Assembly (NCBI GenBank): GCA_022009975.1
Contig: CP091733.1
Span: 2,462,501-2,526,500 of the forward strand
DNA: 64,000 bases
Reading direction: 5' to 3'
From: Phocaeicola vulgatus
GTDB taxonomy: Bacteria > Bacteroidota > Bacteroidia > Bacteroidales > Tannerellaceae
This document shows positions 8,763 through 18,712 of the stretch, one piece after another (position 1 is the stretch's first letter; each line of letters begins with the position of its first letter). The translations under genes and the position numbers were made by a program. A model generated the notes under the pieces. That model had not been told where the DNA came from. It made no database searches and worked only from the letters and a program-made list of their open reading frames with translations.

Positions 8763-10492
8763 TCAGAATGAATTTACAGAAGCAGATTGAACCTGTTGCA
8801 TGACACGCAAGAAGTTTCCTCCCCACAACTTACGCAGGTCTGCTTCTGTATATCCTTGTTCCAATAGTTTTACCGTTATATTTATTAACTCATTAGTGGC
8901 ACGGCAGCCTATCAACTCTCCATCCCCGTCAAAGTCTGAACCAATGCCAACATGCTCGATACCTATCAAATCCACCATATAATTGATATGTCTCACGGCA
9001 TCACTCAGCGATGCTTTCTCTTCATCAGCCTTGATAAATCCTTTATATAAACAGAGTTGTACCACACCGTCTTTCTCTGCAATCGCTTTCAATTGCTCAT
9101 CCTTTAAATTACGTGGATGATTGCATAAAGCCCGGACAGAAGAATGGGACGCTATAATCGGATATTCGCTGCACTCCAATGCTTGGAAAACTGTTTTATC
9201 TGCGGCATGAGATATATCAACCATCATTCCGGTTCGATTCATTTCCCGGATTACTTCTTTACCAAACGGACTTAATCCTCCCCATTCGCCTTTCCTTTAG
9301 CTGAATCACAAATATCATTATCTCCATTATGGCAAAGCGTCATATAAACCACACCTTCCTTTTTGAACCGGGCGATATTCGACAAATCTTTGCCGATGGC
9401 ATAACCGTTTTCCACACCTAAAAGAATGGCTTTCTTCCCGTCCTGTTTGAGTTTATAAACCTCATCCGGCGTACGAGCTATTCCCATCCGGTCCGGATGC
9501 AACAATTCTTGCCTCTTAACCTCCTCCAATCTTTCCAAGGCATAACCGGTGGCTGCTTGCAACGAATCAGCATCCCGATTGCCTTGAGGTATATATGCGA
9601 CCATACAAACGGCGTCGATAAGTCCTTCTTCCATAAAACAAAGGTTGACTTTACCGCCTTCCTTTTTCCCAATGTCAAACTTGCCAGGGAAAATCATTGG
9701 AGTATCTGTATGGGAATCAAGCGTGATAATATGTTTATGAATCTGCTTGGCTTGACGGAATACTTTTGCAAAACGGACAAAGCGACTGAACAATTTCTGG
9801 GCTTCAACATCCTCATTGACGGCTAAGGCTTCTGGATGCCATTGCACTCCGAATATGTTCCTTTCCACATGATGAATACCTTCGTTTATTCCGTCAGGAG
9901 CAACTGCCAACTCTTCAAATTCAGGAGCAATGGAACCTATTGCCTGATGATGGAAAGAGTTGACATATATTTTCCTTCCATCGTTCAAACGAACCGAATG
10001 GGACAGTTCTTTCTTGTCCATCTTTTGACTATGCTTTATCGCTCTGCTGATTTGAACATAAATGTCTTGCATCAACGTGCCGCCAAAAGCTGCATTCAAT
10101 ATTTGATGCCCTCTACAAATGCCCATAATGGGGAGCTGCCTGTTCATCGCCAAACGAATCAGTTTCAAATCATAGAAATCCCTTGGCGTGTCCACATCCT
10201 GTAAAGCGGGAACCGGCTCCTCTTTCAAGAATAGAGGATTAATGTCTCCTCCACCAGTCATCAACAAACCATCCAAACCAGCAACGATAGAAGAAAGAGC
10301 TTGTAAGTCTTGTGTTATCGGGACAATTACAGGAGCACCTCCGGCTTGTACAACAGACCGGATGTATGTATCTGCCACACACGACTGTCCTTCCCTGAAA
10401 TTAGCAGAGATTCCAATACGAGGAGACTCTTCCTTCAAAGAGAAAGAGTCTATTTCCCGAAACAATTCATCTATGTCGAAAGGAGAGGTCAT
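8763..10492 (-). CDS. Peptidase C26 (glutamine amidotransferase-like) fused to M19 dipeptidase (frameshifted)
   Basis: A two-domain hydrolase. Residues 1-240 form a gamma-glutamyl-GABA hydrolase/class I GATase-like domain with nucleophile elbow GICRGHQ and late His-containing WHPEA. Residues 250-580 form a renal-type membrane dipeptidase (M19) with DSHTDTP, the bridging-Glu segment LLGVENG, DISHAAD and GSDFDG. The frame is lost at an A-run (TTT at 9291-9293 on the plus strand). One extra base restores SAKGKGEWGGLSPFGKEVIREMNRTG, written here in outline only. Cytoplasmic, since no signal peptide is seen. The fusion suggests consecutive attack on gamma-glutamyl peptides and the released dipeptides. 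Confidence 0.8.
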
Positions 10493-10505
10493 TATCTATT
10501 AAGCA

Positions 10506-12450
10506 TCAATTTGCGTATGTCGCATTTTCTTCAATAAACTCACGACGAGGACCCACATCTTCGCCCATCAACATAGAGAATATCTGATCTGCCTGAGCTG
10601 CATTATCAATGGTTATCTGCTTTAAGATACGATTCTCCGGATCCATAGTTGTTTCCCACAACTGCACTTCGTTCATCTCTCCCAAACCTTTATAACGCTG
10701 CGTATTGATTTGGCGTTCGTCACCACCTCCATATCTAAAGATAAAGTTCTGACGTTGCTGGTCTGTCCAACAATACTCTTTTTCCTTTCCTTTGGAGCAT
10801 AAATACAACGGAGGAGTTGCCAAATAAACATATCCATTCTCTATCAAAGCCCGCATACGGCGGAAGAAGAATGTCAAAATCAATGTGGCGATATGGCTAC
10901 CATCCACATCGGCATCAGTCATGATTATCACTTTATGATAACGAAGTTTATCCAAATTCAAAGCTTTAGGGTCTTCTTCCGTACCAATTGTCACGCCCAA
11001 TGCCCTGAATATATTTTGGATTTCTTCACTTTCAAACACTTTATGATCCATTGCTTTCTCCACATTCAAGATTTTACCTCTCAAAGGAAGAATCGCTTGG
11101 AATAAACTATTACGTCCTTGCTTAGCTGTTCCACCAGCAGAGTCACCCTCGACCAAGAACAGTTCACAAATAGAAGCATCTTTCGATTTACAGTCCGCCA
11201 ATTTGCCCGGCAGCCCGCCACCGCTCATTGGGGATTTGCGCAACACTTGTTCCCTCGCTTTGCGCGCAGCTTGTCGTGCAGAAGCCGCCAAGATTACTTT
11301 TTCGACGATTATCTTTGCCTCTTTCGGATGTTCTTCCAAATAATTACCCAAAGCTTCACCGACCGCCGTATCTACCGCACCCGTCACTTCATTGTTTCCC
11401 AGTTTGGTTTTCGTCTGCCCTTCAAATTGAGGTTCTGCCACCTTGATAGAAATGACAGCAGTCAAGCCTTCACGGAAGTCATCTCCTTGAATCTCCACTT
11501 TAGCTTTCCAACAATTTAGAGTCTTCCGCATATTTTTTCAATGTACGGGTTAACGCTCTACGGAAACCAGCCACATGTGTACCGCCTTCGATGGTGTTGA
11601 TGTCATTTACATAAGAGAAAACACTTTCGTTGTAAGAAGTGTTGTATGTCATTGCCACTTCAACCGGAACTCCTTGCTTTTCCGTTACGATATGTATCAC
11701 ATCCGGAATCAATGCCTCTTTCGAACGATCGATATAATGGACGAACTCCTTCAATCCCTCTTTCGAATAGAATATTTCGGTTTTGTATGAACCATCTTCT
11801 TTTATAACACGTTTATCCTTTAATTGCAAAGTGATACCCGCATTCAAGAATGCCAATTCACGCAAACGGGTGGCTAAGATGTCATATTTATATTCAGTTG
11901 TTGTAAAAATGGATGCATCCGGTTTGAACGTAATAGTAGTACCTGTGGTGTCAGCGTCACCAACCATCTGGACATCGTGCAAAGGTTTACCGCAAGAGAA
12001 CTCCTGCATATAAAGATGCCCGTTTCTCCGTACTTCTGCTTTCATATAAGAGGAAAGGGCATTCACACAAGAGACACCCACACCATGCAAACCTCCTGAC
12101 ACTTTGTATGTCCCTTTGTCAAACTTACCACCGGCATGCAAGACAGTCAATACGACTTCAAGAGCTGATTTACCTTCTTTCTCATGAATATCAACCGGAA
12201 TACCACGACCATTATCTGTTACAACAATCGAGTTATCTTCATTTATTACCACTTCAATATGGGTACAATAACCGGCAAGAGCCTCGTCGATTGAATTATC
12301 CACTACCTCATACACTAAATGATGGAGACCCTTCTCACTAATATCACCGATATACATCGCAGGTCTTTTACGTACAGCCTCTAACCCTTCAAGCACCTGA
12401 ATACTGTCTGCAGAATATTCTGACGACGTATTCTTCATTTCTTCACTCAT
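10506..12450 (-). CDS. gyrB: DNA gyrase subunit B (frameshifted in this assembly)
   Basis: Type IIA topoisomerase ATPase subunit. The N-terminal GHKL ATPase domain has VDNSIDEALAG, DNGRGIPV and GGLHGVG. The transducer domain follows, then the TOPRIM region (LVEGDSAGG, DADVDGSHI) and the C-terminal QRYKGLGEM box. Total span is about 648 codons, normal for Bacteroidetes. The two halves overlap out of frame near 11505-11507 (SKLLE joining to AKVEIQGDD), needing one base removed or two added. As gyrB is essential, the break is most likely a sequence error. It is transcribed leftward from a promoter near 12.5 kb. Confidence 0.93.
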
Positions 12451-12498
12451 GAGTCTATTTAGTTTAAATCAGTTATAATCTTTCTTCTAATTAGCTAA

Positions 12499-12506
12499 CA
12501 AATGTA
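12499..12506 (-). promoter_or_regulatory. Putative gyrB -7 promoter box (TACATTTG on minus strand)
   Basis: Reverse complement reads TACATTTG, an exact TAnnTTTG match, about 49 bases upstream of the gyrB ATG at 12450. No matching -33 TTTG is seen. Confidence 0.45.
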
Positions 12507-12597
12507 CGCATTTTTATTGACAGCAGCGTTATCCGTTGATGTAAAAAATGATAACATGAGCTCTAAGAGCTTTCAAAGGGCATTATAGGCTGTTTTA

Positions 12598-12712
12598 ATG
12601 TCGAAAACGTCATCCGTTTAAAGACGACGTGCGGTTAAAACAGCGTTAGAACAGTGTTTAAACAACATTTTAACGCTGTTTTAATATCGGCTAAAATGTT
12701 TTAATCTTCTCA
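12598..12712. repeat. AT-rich palindromic motif cluster, second locus
   Basis: Several direct and inverted units related to GTTTTAACGCTGTTTTAA occupy this stretch, sharing the core AACAGCGTT/AACGCTGTT with 1041-1100. The surrounding 12451-12904 gap between the divergent gyrB and lipoprotein genes holds these motifs, two promoter-like boxes and no convincing gene. Confidence 0.45.
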
Positions 12713-12821
12713 TATAAGTGAGAAGATTGATGGCAAGGCATCAAAAAACAACCAAACTTTTTAATGAGGATTTTAGGGTGATACGATGACGAAGTCAAGA
12801 GAACATAATCGTCATTATTAC

Positions 12822-12829
12822 TACATTTG
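12822..12829 (+). promoter_or_regulatory. Bacteroidales -7 promoter box (TACATTTG)
   Basis: Exact TAnnTTTG match, 76 bases upstream of the ATG at 12905. Plausible promoter of the glycine-zipper lipoprotein. No -33 element is evident. Confidence 0.4.
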
Positions 12830-12904
12830 TGGGATATATCAAGAGTAATGTCAACATAATGATATCGTAAGCTGTTATAACAACGATACAAACATGATTT
12901 GACA

Positions 12905-13555
12905 ATGAAAAAGCAGATTATCATAGCAGGTTTAGGAATTGGATCTTTATTGCTCAGCAGTTGCGGCACCATGACTCCTGAAAACAAACAATTGTTTGCA
13001 ATGGAAACAGGAGGAATGATTGGTAGTGCGACTGGATCTCTTATTGGTGACCAGATTGGCGGATGGGGCGGTTCGGTGATAGGATCAGCCTTAGGGGGCG
13101 TAGCCGGCAGCGTCATTGGAGCAGCAGCTACCAATCCCAACATCGAACGTTCCAAACATTCGAGCAGTAGTGCTGATTTCGAAGGGCAAAGCTATGCCCG
13201 CTTTCATAGTGGTCTCAGCATAAAAGATATCATATTGGAAGATGAAAACGGCAACAAGAGGATTGACAGGAACGAGTTTTGTTCTCTGACTTTCATCATC
13301 AAAAACGAGGGGCTCACCAATGTCCAACTGCTTACACCAGAACTAACACCGAAGAAAAATGCCAAATACATCAAACAGTCTCAGCCTCTTCCCATACGTG
13401 GAATCAAGCCCGGTGAAACCATCCAATACCAAGTAAAATTATGGGCTTCACCTAAATTAAAATCAGGAGAAGCCCAATATACCATTCGATTGAACACAGG
13501 AAGTGTCTTAGAGGATTATGAAGAGAGTTTCTCCATTCCTACTACCGGACGTTAA
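12905..13555 (+). CDS. Glycine-zipper lipoprotein of unknown function
   Basis: A 216-residue protein with signal sequence and lipobox LLSSC (Cys about 20). Residues about 35-75 are a glycine-zipper stretch of repeated GxxxG steps (GGMIGSATGSLIGDQIGG and following), as in outer-membrane-associated zipper proteins. The C-terminal 120 residues are soluble, with an EF-hand-like DENGNKRIDRNEF segment and a beta-rich tail resembling CARDB-type folds (FIIKNEGLTNV). I choose ATG 12905 over the Met two codons earlier because it gives a standard MKK signal start. It converges with sufS, with overlapping stops. Confidence 0.65.
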   Translation: MKKQIIIAGLGIGSLLLSSCGTMTPENKQLFAMETGGMIGSATGSLIGDQIGGWGGSVIGSALGGVAGSVIGAAATNPNIERSKHSSSSADFEGQSYARFHSGLSIKDIILEDENGNKRIDRNEFCSLTFIIKNEGLTNVQLLTPELTPKKNAKYIKQSQPLPIRGIKPGETIQYQVKLWASPKLKSGEAQYTIRLNTGSVLEDYEESFSIPTTGR

Positions 13556-14765
13556 AACATCTTGCGCACCCGTTCAATGCCTGCGACCAAAATATCGATT
13601 TCTTCTTTCGTATTGTAAAAAGAGAGTGAAGCCCGGACAGTTCCTTCTATGCCTAAAGCTTGCATGAGCGGCTGCGCACAATGATGGCCAGTCCGGACCG
13701 CAATGCCTAAGCGGTCAAGCAACATTCCCATGTCATAGTGGTGGATGTTGCCCACCAAAAAGGAAATGACAGCCCCCTTTTCTGCTGCCGTGCCAAATAT
13801 CCGCATTCCTTCAATTGCTTGGAGCTTCTGAGTCGCATAGGAAAGCAATTCTTGCTCATAAGCTGCTATGTTTTCCATTCCTAAACGATCGACATAACGG
13901 AGAGCTTCCGCTAAAGCCGTGCTGCCTACATAATCAGGCGTGCCCGCCTCAAACTTATATGGAAGTTCATTGAACACCGTCTTTTCAAATGAAACAGTGG
14001 CAATCATTTCGCCACCTCCTTGGTAAGGCGGCAAGCGGTCAAGCCATTCCTCTTTTCCATATAACACACCAATGCCCGCCGGACCATACACTTTATGTCC
14101 TGAAAAGACATAAAACTCGGCATCCAAATCTTGAACATCGACCTTCATGTGCGGAGTCGATTGTGCTCCGTCTATCAAGACTGGAACTCCATGCTCATGA
14201 GCTATGCGAATCATCTCCTTGACCGGGTTTATCGTACCCAATACATTTGAGACATAAGTAACAGAGACCAAACGTGTTTCTCCGTGAATAATTTCTCATA
14301 CTCATCCAACAAGAGTTCGCCTTTTTCATTCATCGGAATGACCCGCAGCGTAATTCCTTTTTTGGCTGCTTGTATCTGCCACGGCACAATGTTGGAGTGA
14401 TGTTCCATGACAGAAACAATCACTTCATCGCCTTCCGACATGCACTCATCGGTAAAACTTGAAGCAATCAAGTTGATAGACTCGGTTGTTCCTCTTGTAA
14501 ATATGATTTCGTTCGAGGAACGAGCATGAATAAAACGCTGCACAGTCTTGCGAGCTTCCTCATGTGCCTCTGTCGCCTCTTGACTTAAGAAGTGGACACC
14601 TCTGTGAATGTTCGCATTCACATTATAATACTCATACGCAATCTTCTCAACCACACAACGTGGCTTCTGTGTTGTCGCTCCATTATCCAAATAGACTAAC
14701 GGCTTATCATATATCCGATGTGAAAGAATCGGAAAATCTTTCCTTATATTTTCAATATCTAACAT
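13552..14765 (-). CDS. sufS: SufS cysteine desulfurase (frameshifted)
   Basis: PLP-dependent class V aminotransferase-fold enzyme that takes sulfur from cysteine for Fe-S assembly, partner of SufE. Visible features are YLDNGATTQKP near the N-terminus, the EHHSN segment, the PLP-lysine motif SGHKVYGPAGIG and the active-site Cys region RTGHHCAQPL. The two halves overlap out of frame at an A-run (TTT at 14277-14279 on the plus strand). One added base gives FTEKTRLVSVTYVSNV and about 404 residues, the normal length. It is not beside sufBCD here, so it is probably a stand-alone copy of the suf system or separated from it. The break is likely an assembly error. Confidence 0.88.
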
Positions 14766-14834
14766 ATTAACGTTTCCTTTACGCTCTTTTACATAACAAC
14801 CGTCAAAGGTACAATGTTTAATCGGAAAAGAGGC

Positions 14835-15593
14835 TTAATGCTTCAGAATTTTATTCAATTCCAACGGTGCATTCGTTGTAATAAAATCCACATCTTGCTC
14901 GACAAGCGATTGCATGATTGCCGGATCATTGACAGTCCAAACATTCACCTTTACACCTAAATCCTTCGATTCTTTAATCCAAGTAGGGTTCTTGTCAAAC
15001 ACTTCATAGTGATAATCCATATCCATTCCCAATCGTTTCAAATCGACAGGCGAAACATCTCCTTTCAAATATGCGACCGGAGCATACGGAGCACGGCGAC
15101 GCAACTCTTTACAGATATTCATGCTGAAAGAGATATAATCTACCCGATTTTCCACTTGGCATCTTTCCACCATGTAAAGCACAGCATTGACAGCCCTGTC
15201 TTCATTGACCACTCGTTTGTGGGGCTTCACCTCCAACACCAATTTCATATCAGGAATCTCTTTGAATGCCTGTAAATAACTTTCCAACGTCGGAAGTACC
15301 TCCCCGTTGGAAAGCTTGCGGTCTTTTATCTGGTCGTAATTGGCCTCTTCGATTAGGATGCCATCAATCGTGCTATCGTGATGGACAACCGGCACTCCGT
15401 CGGCTGTGATGATTACATCCAATTCCGAACCATAAGCATTTACATCCTTGGACTTCTTCAAAGAGGCTATTGAATTTTCTGCAGAGCCTTCACAATCCCA
15501 ATATCCACGATGTGTAACCAGCTGGGTTTGTGCAGCCAAATCTGCCAAGCTTGCCATACAGGCAATGGTTAAAGATAAGATTAATGTTCTCAT
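14835..15593 (-). CDS. Glycerophosphodiester phosphodiesterase
   Basis: A 252-residue exported GDPD-family TIM-barrel enzyme. A signal peptide (cleavage near LAAQT) is followed by the metal/phosphate motif THRGYWDCEGSAENS, the ELDV acidic pair and HHDSTIDG, and VLEVKPH in the middle. It hydrolyses glycerophosphodiesters to glycerol-3-phosphate and an alcohol, probably in the periplasm. It sits 23 bases downstream of the GH16 gene on the same strand. Confidence 0.88.
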   Translation of the reverse strand: MRTLILSLTIACMASLADLAAQTQLVTHRGYWDCEGSAENSIASLKKSKDVNAYGSELDVIITADGVPVVHHDSTIDGILIEEANYDQIKDRKLSNGEVLPTLESYLQAFKEIPDMKLVLEVKPHKRVVNEDRAVNAVLYMVERCQVENRVDYISFSMNICKELRRRAPYAPVAYLKGDVSPVDLKRLGMDMDYHYEVFDKNPTWIKESKDLGVKVNVWTVNDPAIMQSLVEQDVDFITTNAPLELNKILKH

Positions 15594-15616
15594 GATTATA
15601 GTCGTTGATTAAAATG

Positions 15617-16397
15617 TTATTTCTGATAAAATCTCACCCAGTCGATTTCCATTTCTACCGGTAAATCCTCCGGATGGATAGCTCCGACCCACGCTCCTCC
15701 GAGTTGCATGTCCAACAACAAGTAATAAGAGCGATTAAAAGGGAATTGCCCCTCTTTATCTGTTTCTATTTTCGGATAAGTAAACGTATGCACATCGTTG
15801 ATATAGAAAGATAAGCTATCCGCACTCAATTCAACCGCATAGACATTGAAATCGTCCCGATTGATTTCTCCCACACTTCCATGGTTCGGGTTATCTTTGA
15901 TGCCTAACACCTGAGTATAATGGGAATGAACCGTCTGGTAAGCGATGGAATCATTATTGAGTCGCTCCATAATATCAATTTCTCCGCCCTCCGGCCAAGG
16001 TGTGTTTCAGGAAGCAGCCAAAAAGCAGGCCAAGCTCCTTTTGCCCCATACAGACGAGCTTTAATCTCCAAGCGTCCGTTCTCAAATAGCTTTTTCCCTT
16101 TTGTGTACACTCCTCCTGTCAATACTGGAGATGTGTCTTGTGCCAAGGTGTAATTATTCAATCCTCTCAACACCAAATATCCATCACGCATGGCATAACA
16201 GGAATCGTAATCAGACATATGCCTGTTCCAATCCACGTTTCCCCGCGGTATCTTACTCCATACTTTCTTATTGAAGGAGTCTGCCTGATCAAAGTTCTCT
16301 TCCCAAACGAGTCGCCATTCTTTCTGCTTTTCATCGCAGCCTGACAGAAAGCACAGCAACATACAAGGGCAATGGTAACAAATAGCCTGTTCATCAT
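15617..16397 (-). CDS. Glycoside hydrolase family 16 lipoprotein (two frameshifts)
   Basis: Beta-glucanase-type jelly-roll enzyme. The catalytic strand EIDIME (nucleophile and acid/base Glu) is encoded around 15965-15985, preceded by WPAFWLLPE and followed by GGAWVGAIHP and the terminal EIDWVRFYQK typical of the family. One break lies near 16000 (one base missing before TGG). A second, at GGG 16367-16369, separates MMNRLFVTIA from the lipobox MLLCFLSGC. Repairing both gives a lipoprotein of about 258 residues. Likely cell-surface hydrolysis of a beta-1,3(4)-glucan or related glycan; the substrate cannot be read. It starts at the stop of the HAD gene. Confidence 0.75.
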
Positions 16398-17086
16398 AAT
16401 ATGTTTTTGATTTCTTCTAAATTACGCACTGTATACAATGGAGAAAAGCCGTGTTCGGATTCCCCTTTAGGATTATACCAAATGGCATCCATGTCGGCAT
16501 TCTTCGCACCAAGAATGTCGGCATCCCAACTGTCTCCAATCATCAATGACTCTTCTCTTTTAGAATTAGTGTTATTCAAAGCAAAGTCAAATATACCTTT
16601 ATGTGGTTTCTGTACCTCTGCATCTTCAGATAGTATCATCTGTTCAAAGAATGGAGCCAATCCGGAATTCTCCAATTTAAGGTATTGGACTTCCCGGAAA
16701 CCATTTGAAAGGATAAATAACCGATATTTGGATTTCAAATAATCCAACAAATCCATCGTGCCTGGTATCAGCCGCTTCTGAAGAGTCGTCTTTTGCAAGA
16801 AACCGTCATTGATTTTCAGAATCTCTTCAGGGTCAACAATCCCTAACGGTTCAAGGACTCCCCGGAAACGTTCGATTATCAGAGTCTGCTTATCAATAGC
16901 ACCACTTCTATATTTTGCCCAAAGATCCACATTATTGGGCATATAAATAGAAAAGAATGCCTCAAAGGAGGCATAATACCGACCTAAATCTTGTTCGGCA
17001 TACAACTCTCTGAGGCATTCTTTATTGTTATGATAAGTATCCCATAAAGTGTCATCTAAATCTATAAACAAACACTTGTAACTCAT
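16394..17086 (-). CDS. HAD-family phosphatase, YjjG-like noncanonical 5'-nucleotidase
   Basis: A 230-residue HAD hydrolase with motif I FIDLDDTLWD, motif II ILSNGF, Lys motif VQKPHKG and motif III MIGDSWDADILGA. This cap type and DTLWD variant match the YjjG nucleotidase subfamily, which dephosphorylates (modified) pyrimidine nucleotides. The Met at 17086 is preferred because it overlaps the upstream gene's stop (TAATG) and begins exactly before motif I. It is the middle gene of a leftward run with the coiled-coil lipoprotein and GH16. Confidence 0.85.
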   Translation of the reverse strand: MSYKCLFIDLDDTLWDTYHNNKECLRELYAEQDLGRYYASFEAFFSIYMPNNVDLWAKYRSGAIDKQTLIIERFRGVLEPLGIVDPEEILKINDGFLQKTTLQKRLIPGTMDLLDYLKSKYRLFILSNGFREVQYLKLENSGLAPFFEQMILSEDAEVQKPHKGIFDFALNNTNSKREESLMIGDSWDADILGAKNADMDAIWYNPKGESEHGFSPLYTVRNLEEIKNIL

Positions 17087-17958
17087 TATCCTACTTCGAT
17101 TACAAGGTATTTGCTCAAACTCCAAAAAGAGTCCGGGTTATTGATTTTCAATGTCACATTGCCATCCTCGTCTTTCACAAACTCATAAGAACCATTAGGA
17201 TGATTAGATTGCAGTTTCGCCTTAGCAGCAAACAAAGGAATCTCTGTCACTTCACGGATGTCAATTGTAATAAAATAATCCCTATTAAAACCATCCTGCA
17301 AAACTTTAGTCTTGGTAAACAAGCCTTTCTTTGTCAGGATATTTTGGGCTTTCAACTCCTTGGAAGTACCAAAACAGTAATATGCCGTATGCAATGCCTT
17401 ATCCTGCGCATTGATTTTCTCGGACTGGGCAGCATTCGCAGTGGACAAGTCTTCTACGTTTTCATTCAAATCAGAAACGATATCGTCCAACTCTTGAATA
17501 CGGACATTCTTCTTCGCCAAATCTTCTTGCAGAGCAACAATCTGAGCTGTCTTTTCATTCAACTCATTTGACAACCTGTCAATCATTTTCTGCAATGATT
17601 GATTCTTCGTTCCACTTTGATTCAGTTTCTTTTGCAAATCCGCAATTTGTTCACGGTTCTTCTTCAAAGTCTCCGAAACAATCTTCATATTCTCCCTGAT
17701 TTGTTCCCTTCTCCCCGGAGTCATTTCATTACCGGCTTTCTGTTGGACAGCAAGGTAATTCTCAGCCTCCTTGATGGATTGGAATCCAGCTTCTATGTCA
17801 TCTAAAGTCGCTAACATGTCATTCAACTCACTTGTTGCTTTCGCATTCTCAATCTTAAGAGAATCATTTTCAGCTTGAAGCTTCTTCCTTTCAGCGGATT
17901 GTTGACCACAAGACGCCAACATAACCGTACAAATACATGCAATTAAAACCTTTTTCAT
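17086..17958 (-). CDS. Coiled-coil lipoprotein of unknown function
   Basis: A 290-residue protein. MKKVLIACICTVMLASCGQ gives a lipoprotein signal with lipobox LASC. Residues about 20-185 are heptad-rich coiled coil (many K/E/L/N, QxxL repeats). The C-terminal 100 residues are a globular beta-rich domain (TAYYCFGTSKELKAQNIL and following), a pattern seen in conserved Bacteroidetes lipoproteins of unknown function. Start 17958 is chosen for the MKK signal. Codon use is ordinary for the region. Confidence 0.7.
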   Translation of the reverse strand: MKKVLIACICTVMLASCGQQSAERKKLQAENDSLKIENAKATSELNDMLATLDDIEAGFQSIKEAENYLAVQQKAGNEMTPGRREQIRENMKIVSETLKKNREQIADLQKKLNQSGTKNQSLQKMIDRLSNELNEKTAQIVALQEDLAKKNVRIQELDDIVSDLNENVEDLSTANAAQSEKINAQDKALHTAYYCFGTSKELKAQNILTKKGLFTKTKVLQDGFNRDYFITIDIREVTEIPLFAAKAKLQSNHPNGSYEFVKDEDGNVTLKINNPDSFWSLSKYLVIEVG

Positions 17959-17977
17959 TTCTTTCCCTTTTTGTTCG

Positions 17978-18697
17978 TTAAACATTTTCATCCTTGTCAT
18001 CTCTTTCTTTTTTCCCTTTTTTTACGGGTTTGGCTCCTGCCAATACAATAACAATTTCTCCTTTAGGTTCACATTCGGTGAAGTGCTTAACCACTTCTTC
18101 CAACGTTCCCCTGACAGTCTCTTCGTGAATCTTTGATATTTCTCTCGACACGGAAACTTCCCTATCTGCACCGAAAAATTCGATGAACTGCGTTAATGTC
18201 TTCACCAAACGGAATGGTGATTCATAAATAATCATCGTCCTATTTTCCACTGCCAATTCCTGCAACCGGGTTTGACGCCCTTTCTTTTGCGGGAGAAAAC
18301 CTTCAAAACAGAATTTCTCATTCGGAAGACCGGAAGCAACCAATGCCGGGACAAAAGCTGTTGCACCAGGCAAACACTCGACCTCCACACCTTGACGCAC
18401 GCATTCCCTGACGAGCATGAAGCCGGGATCTGAGATGGCAGGTGTTCCAGCGTCAGAGACCAATGCTATGTTTTCACCAGCTTTAATCCGCATGGCCAAT
18501 TGTTCAACCGTCTTATGTTCGTTGAACTTGTGATGTGACTGCATTTTGTTTTGAATGTCAAAATGCTTGAACAACACGCTTGTCGTGCGTGTATCTTCGG
18601 CCAACACCAAATCTGCCTCTTTTAACACCCGGATCGCTCGGAAAGTCATATCTTCCAAATTACCCACCGGCGTAGGAACAACCGTAAGTTTTGCCAT
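17978..18697 (-). CDS. rsmI: 16S rRNA (cytidine1402-2'-O)-methyltransferase
   Basis: A 239-residue tetrapyrrole-methylase-fold SAM enzyme that 2'-O-methylates C1402 of 16S rRNA. Signatures are TPVGNLEDMTFRAI and LAEDTRTT near the N-terminus, SDAGTPAISDPG and the LPGATA loop. The Lys-rich tail after about residue 225 is typical. It is closely followed by the coiled-coil lipoprotein gene on the same strand. Confidence 0.93.
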   Translation of the reverse strand: MAKLTVVPTPVGNLEDMTFRAIRVLKEADLVLAEDTRTTSVLFKHFDIQNKMQSHHKFNEHKTVEQLAMRIKAGENIALVSDAGTPAISDPGFMLVRECVRQGVEVECLPGATAFVPALVASGLPNEKFCFEGFLPQKKGRQTRLQELAVENRTMIIYESPFRLVKTLTQFIEFFGADREVSVSREISKIHEETVRGTLEEVVKHFTECEPKGEIVIVLAGAKPVKKGKKERDDKDENV

Positions 18698-18712
18698 AAT
18701 GCTTCCCCTTTT

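Noticed and set aside
12691..13155. Minus-strand frame over the lipoprotein start
   Set aside because: Pro/Ala-rich antisense of the glycine-zipper region; the plus-strand gene has a clear signal peptide.
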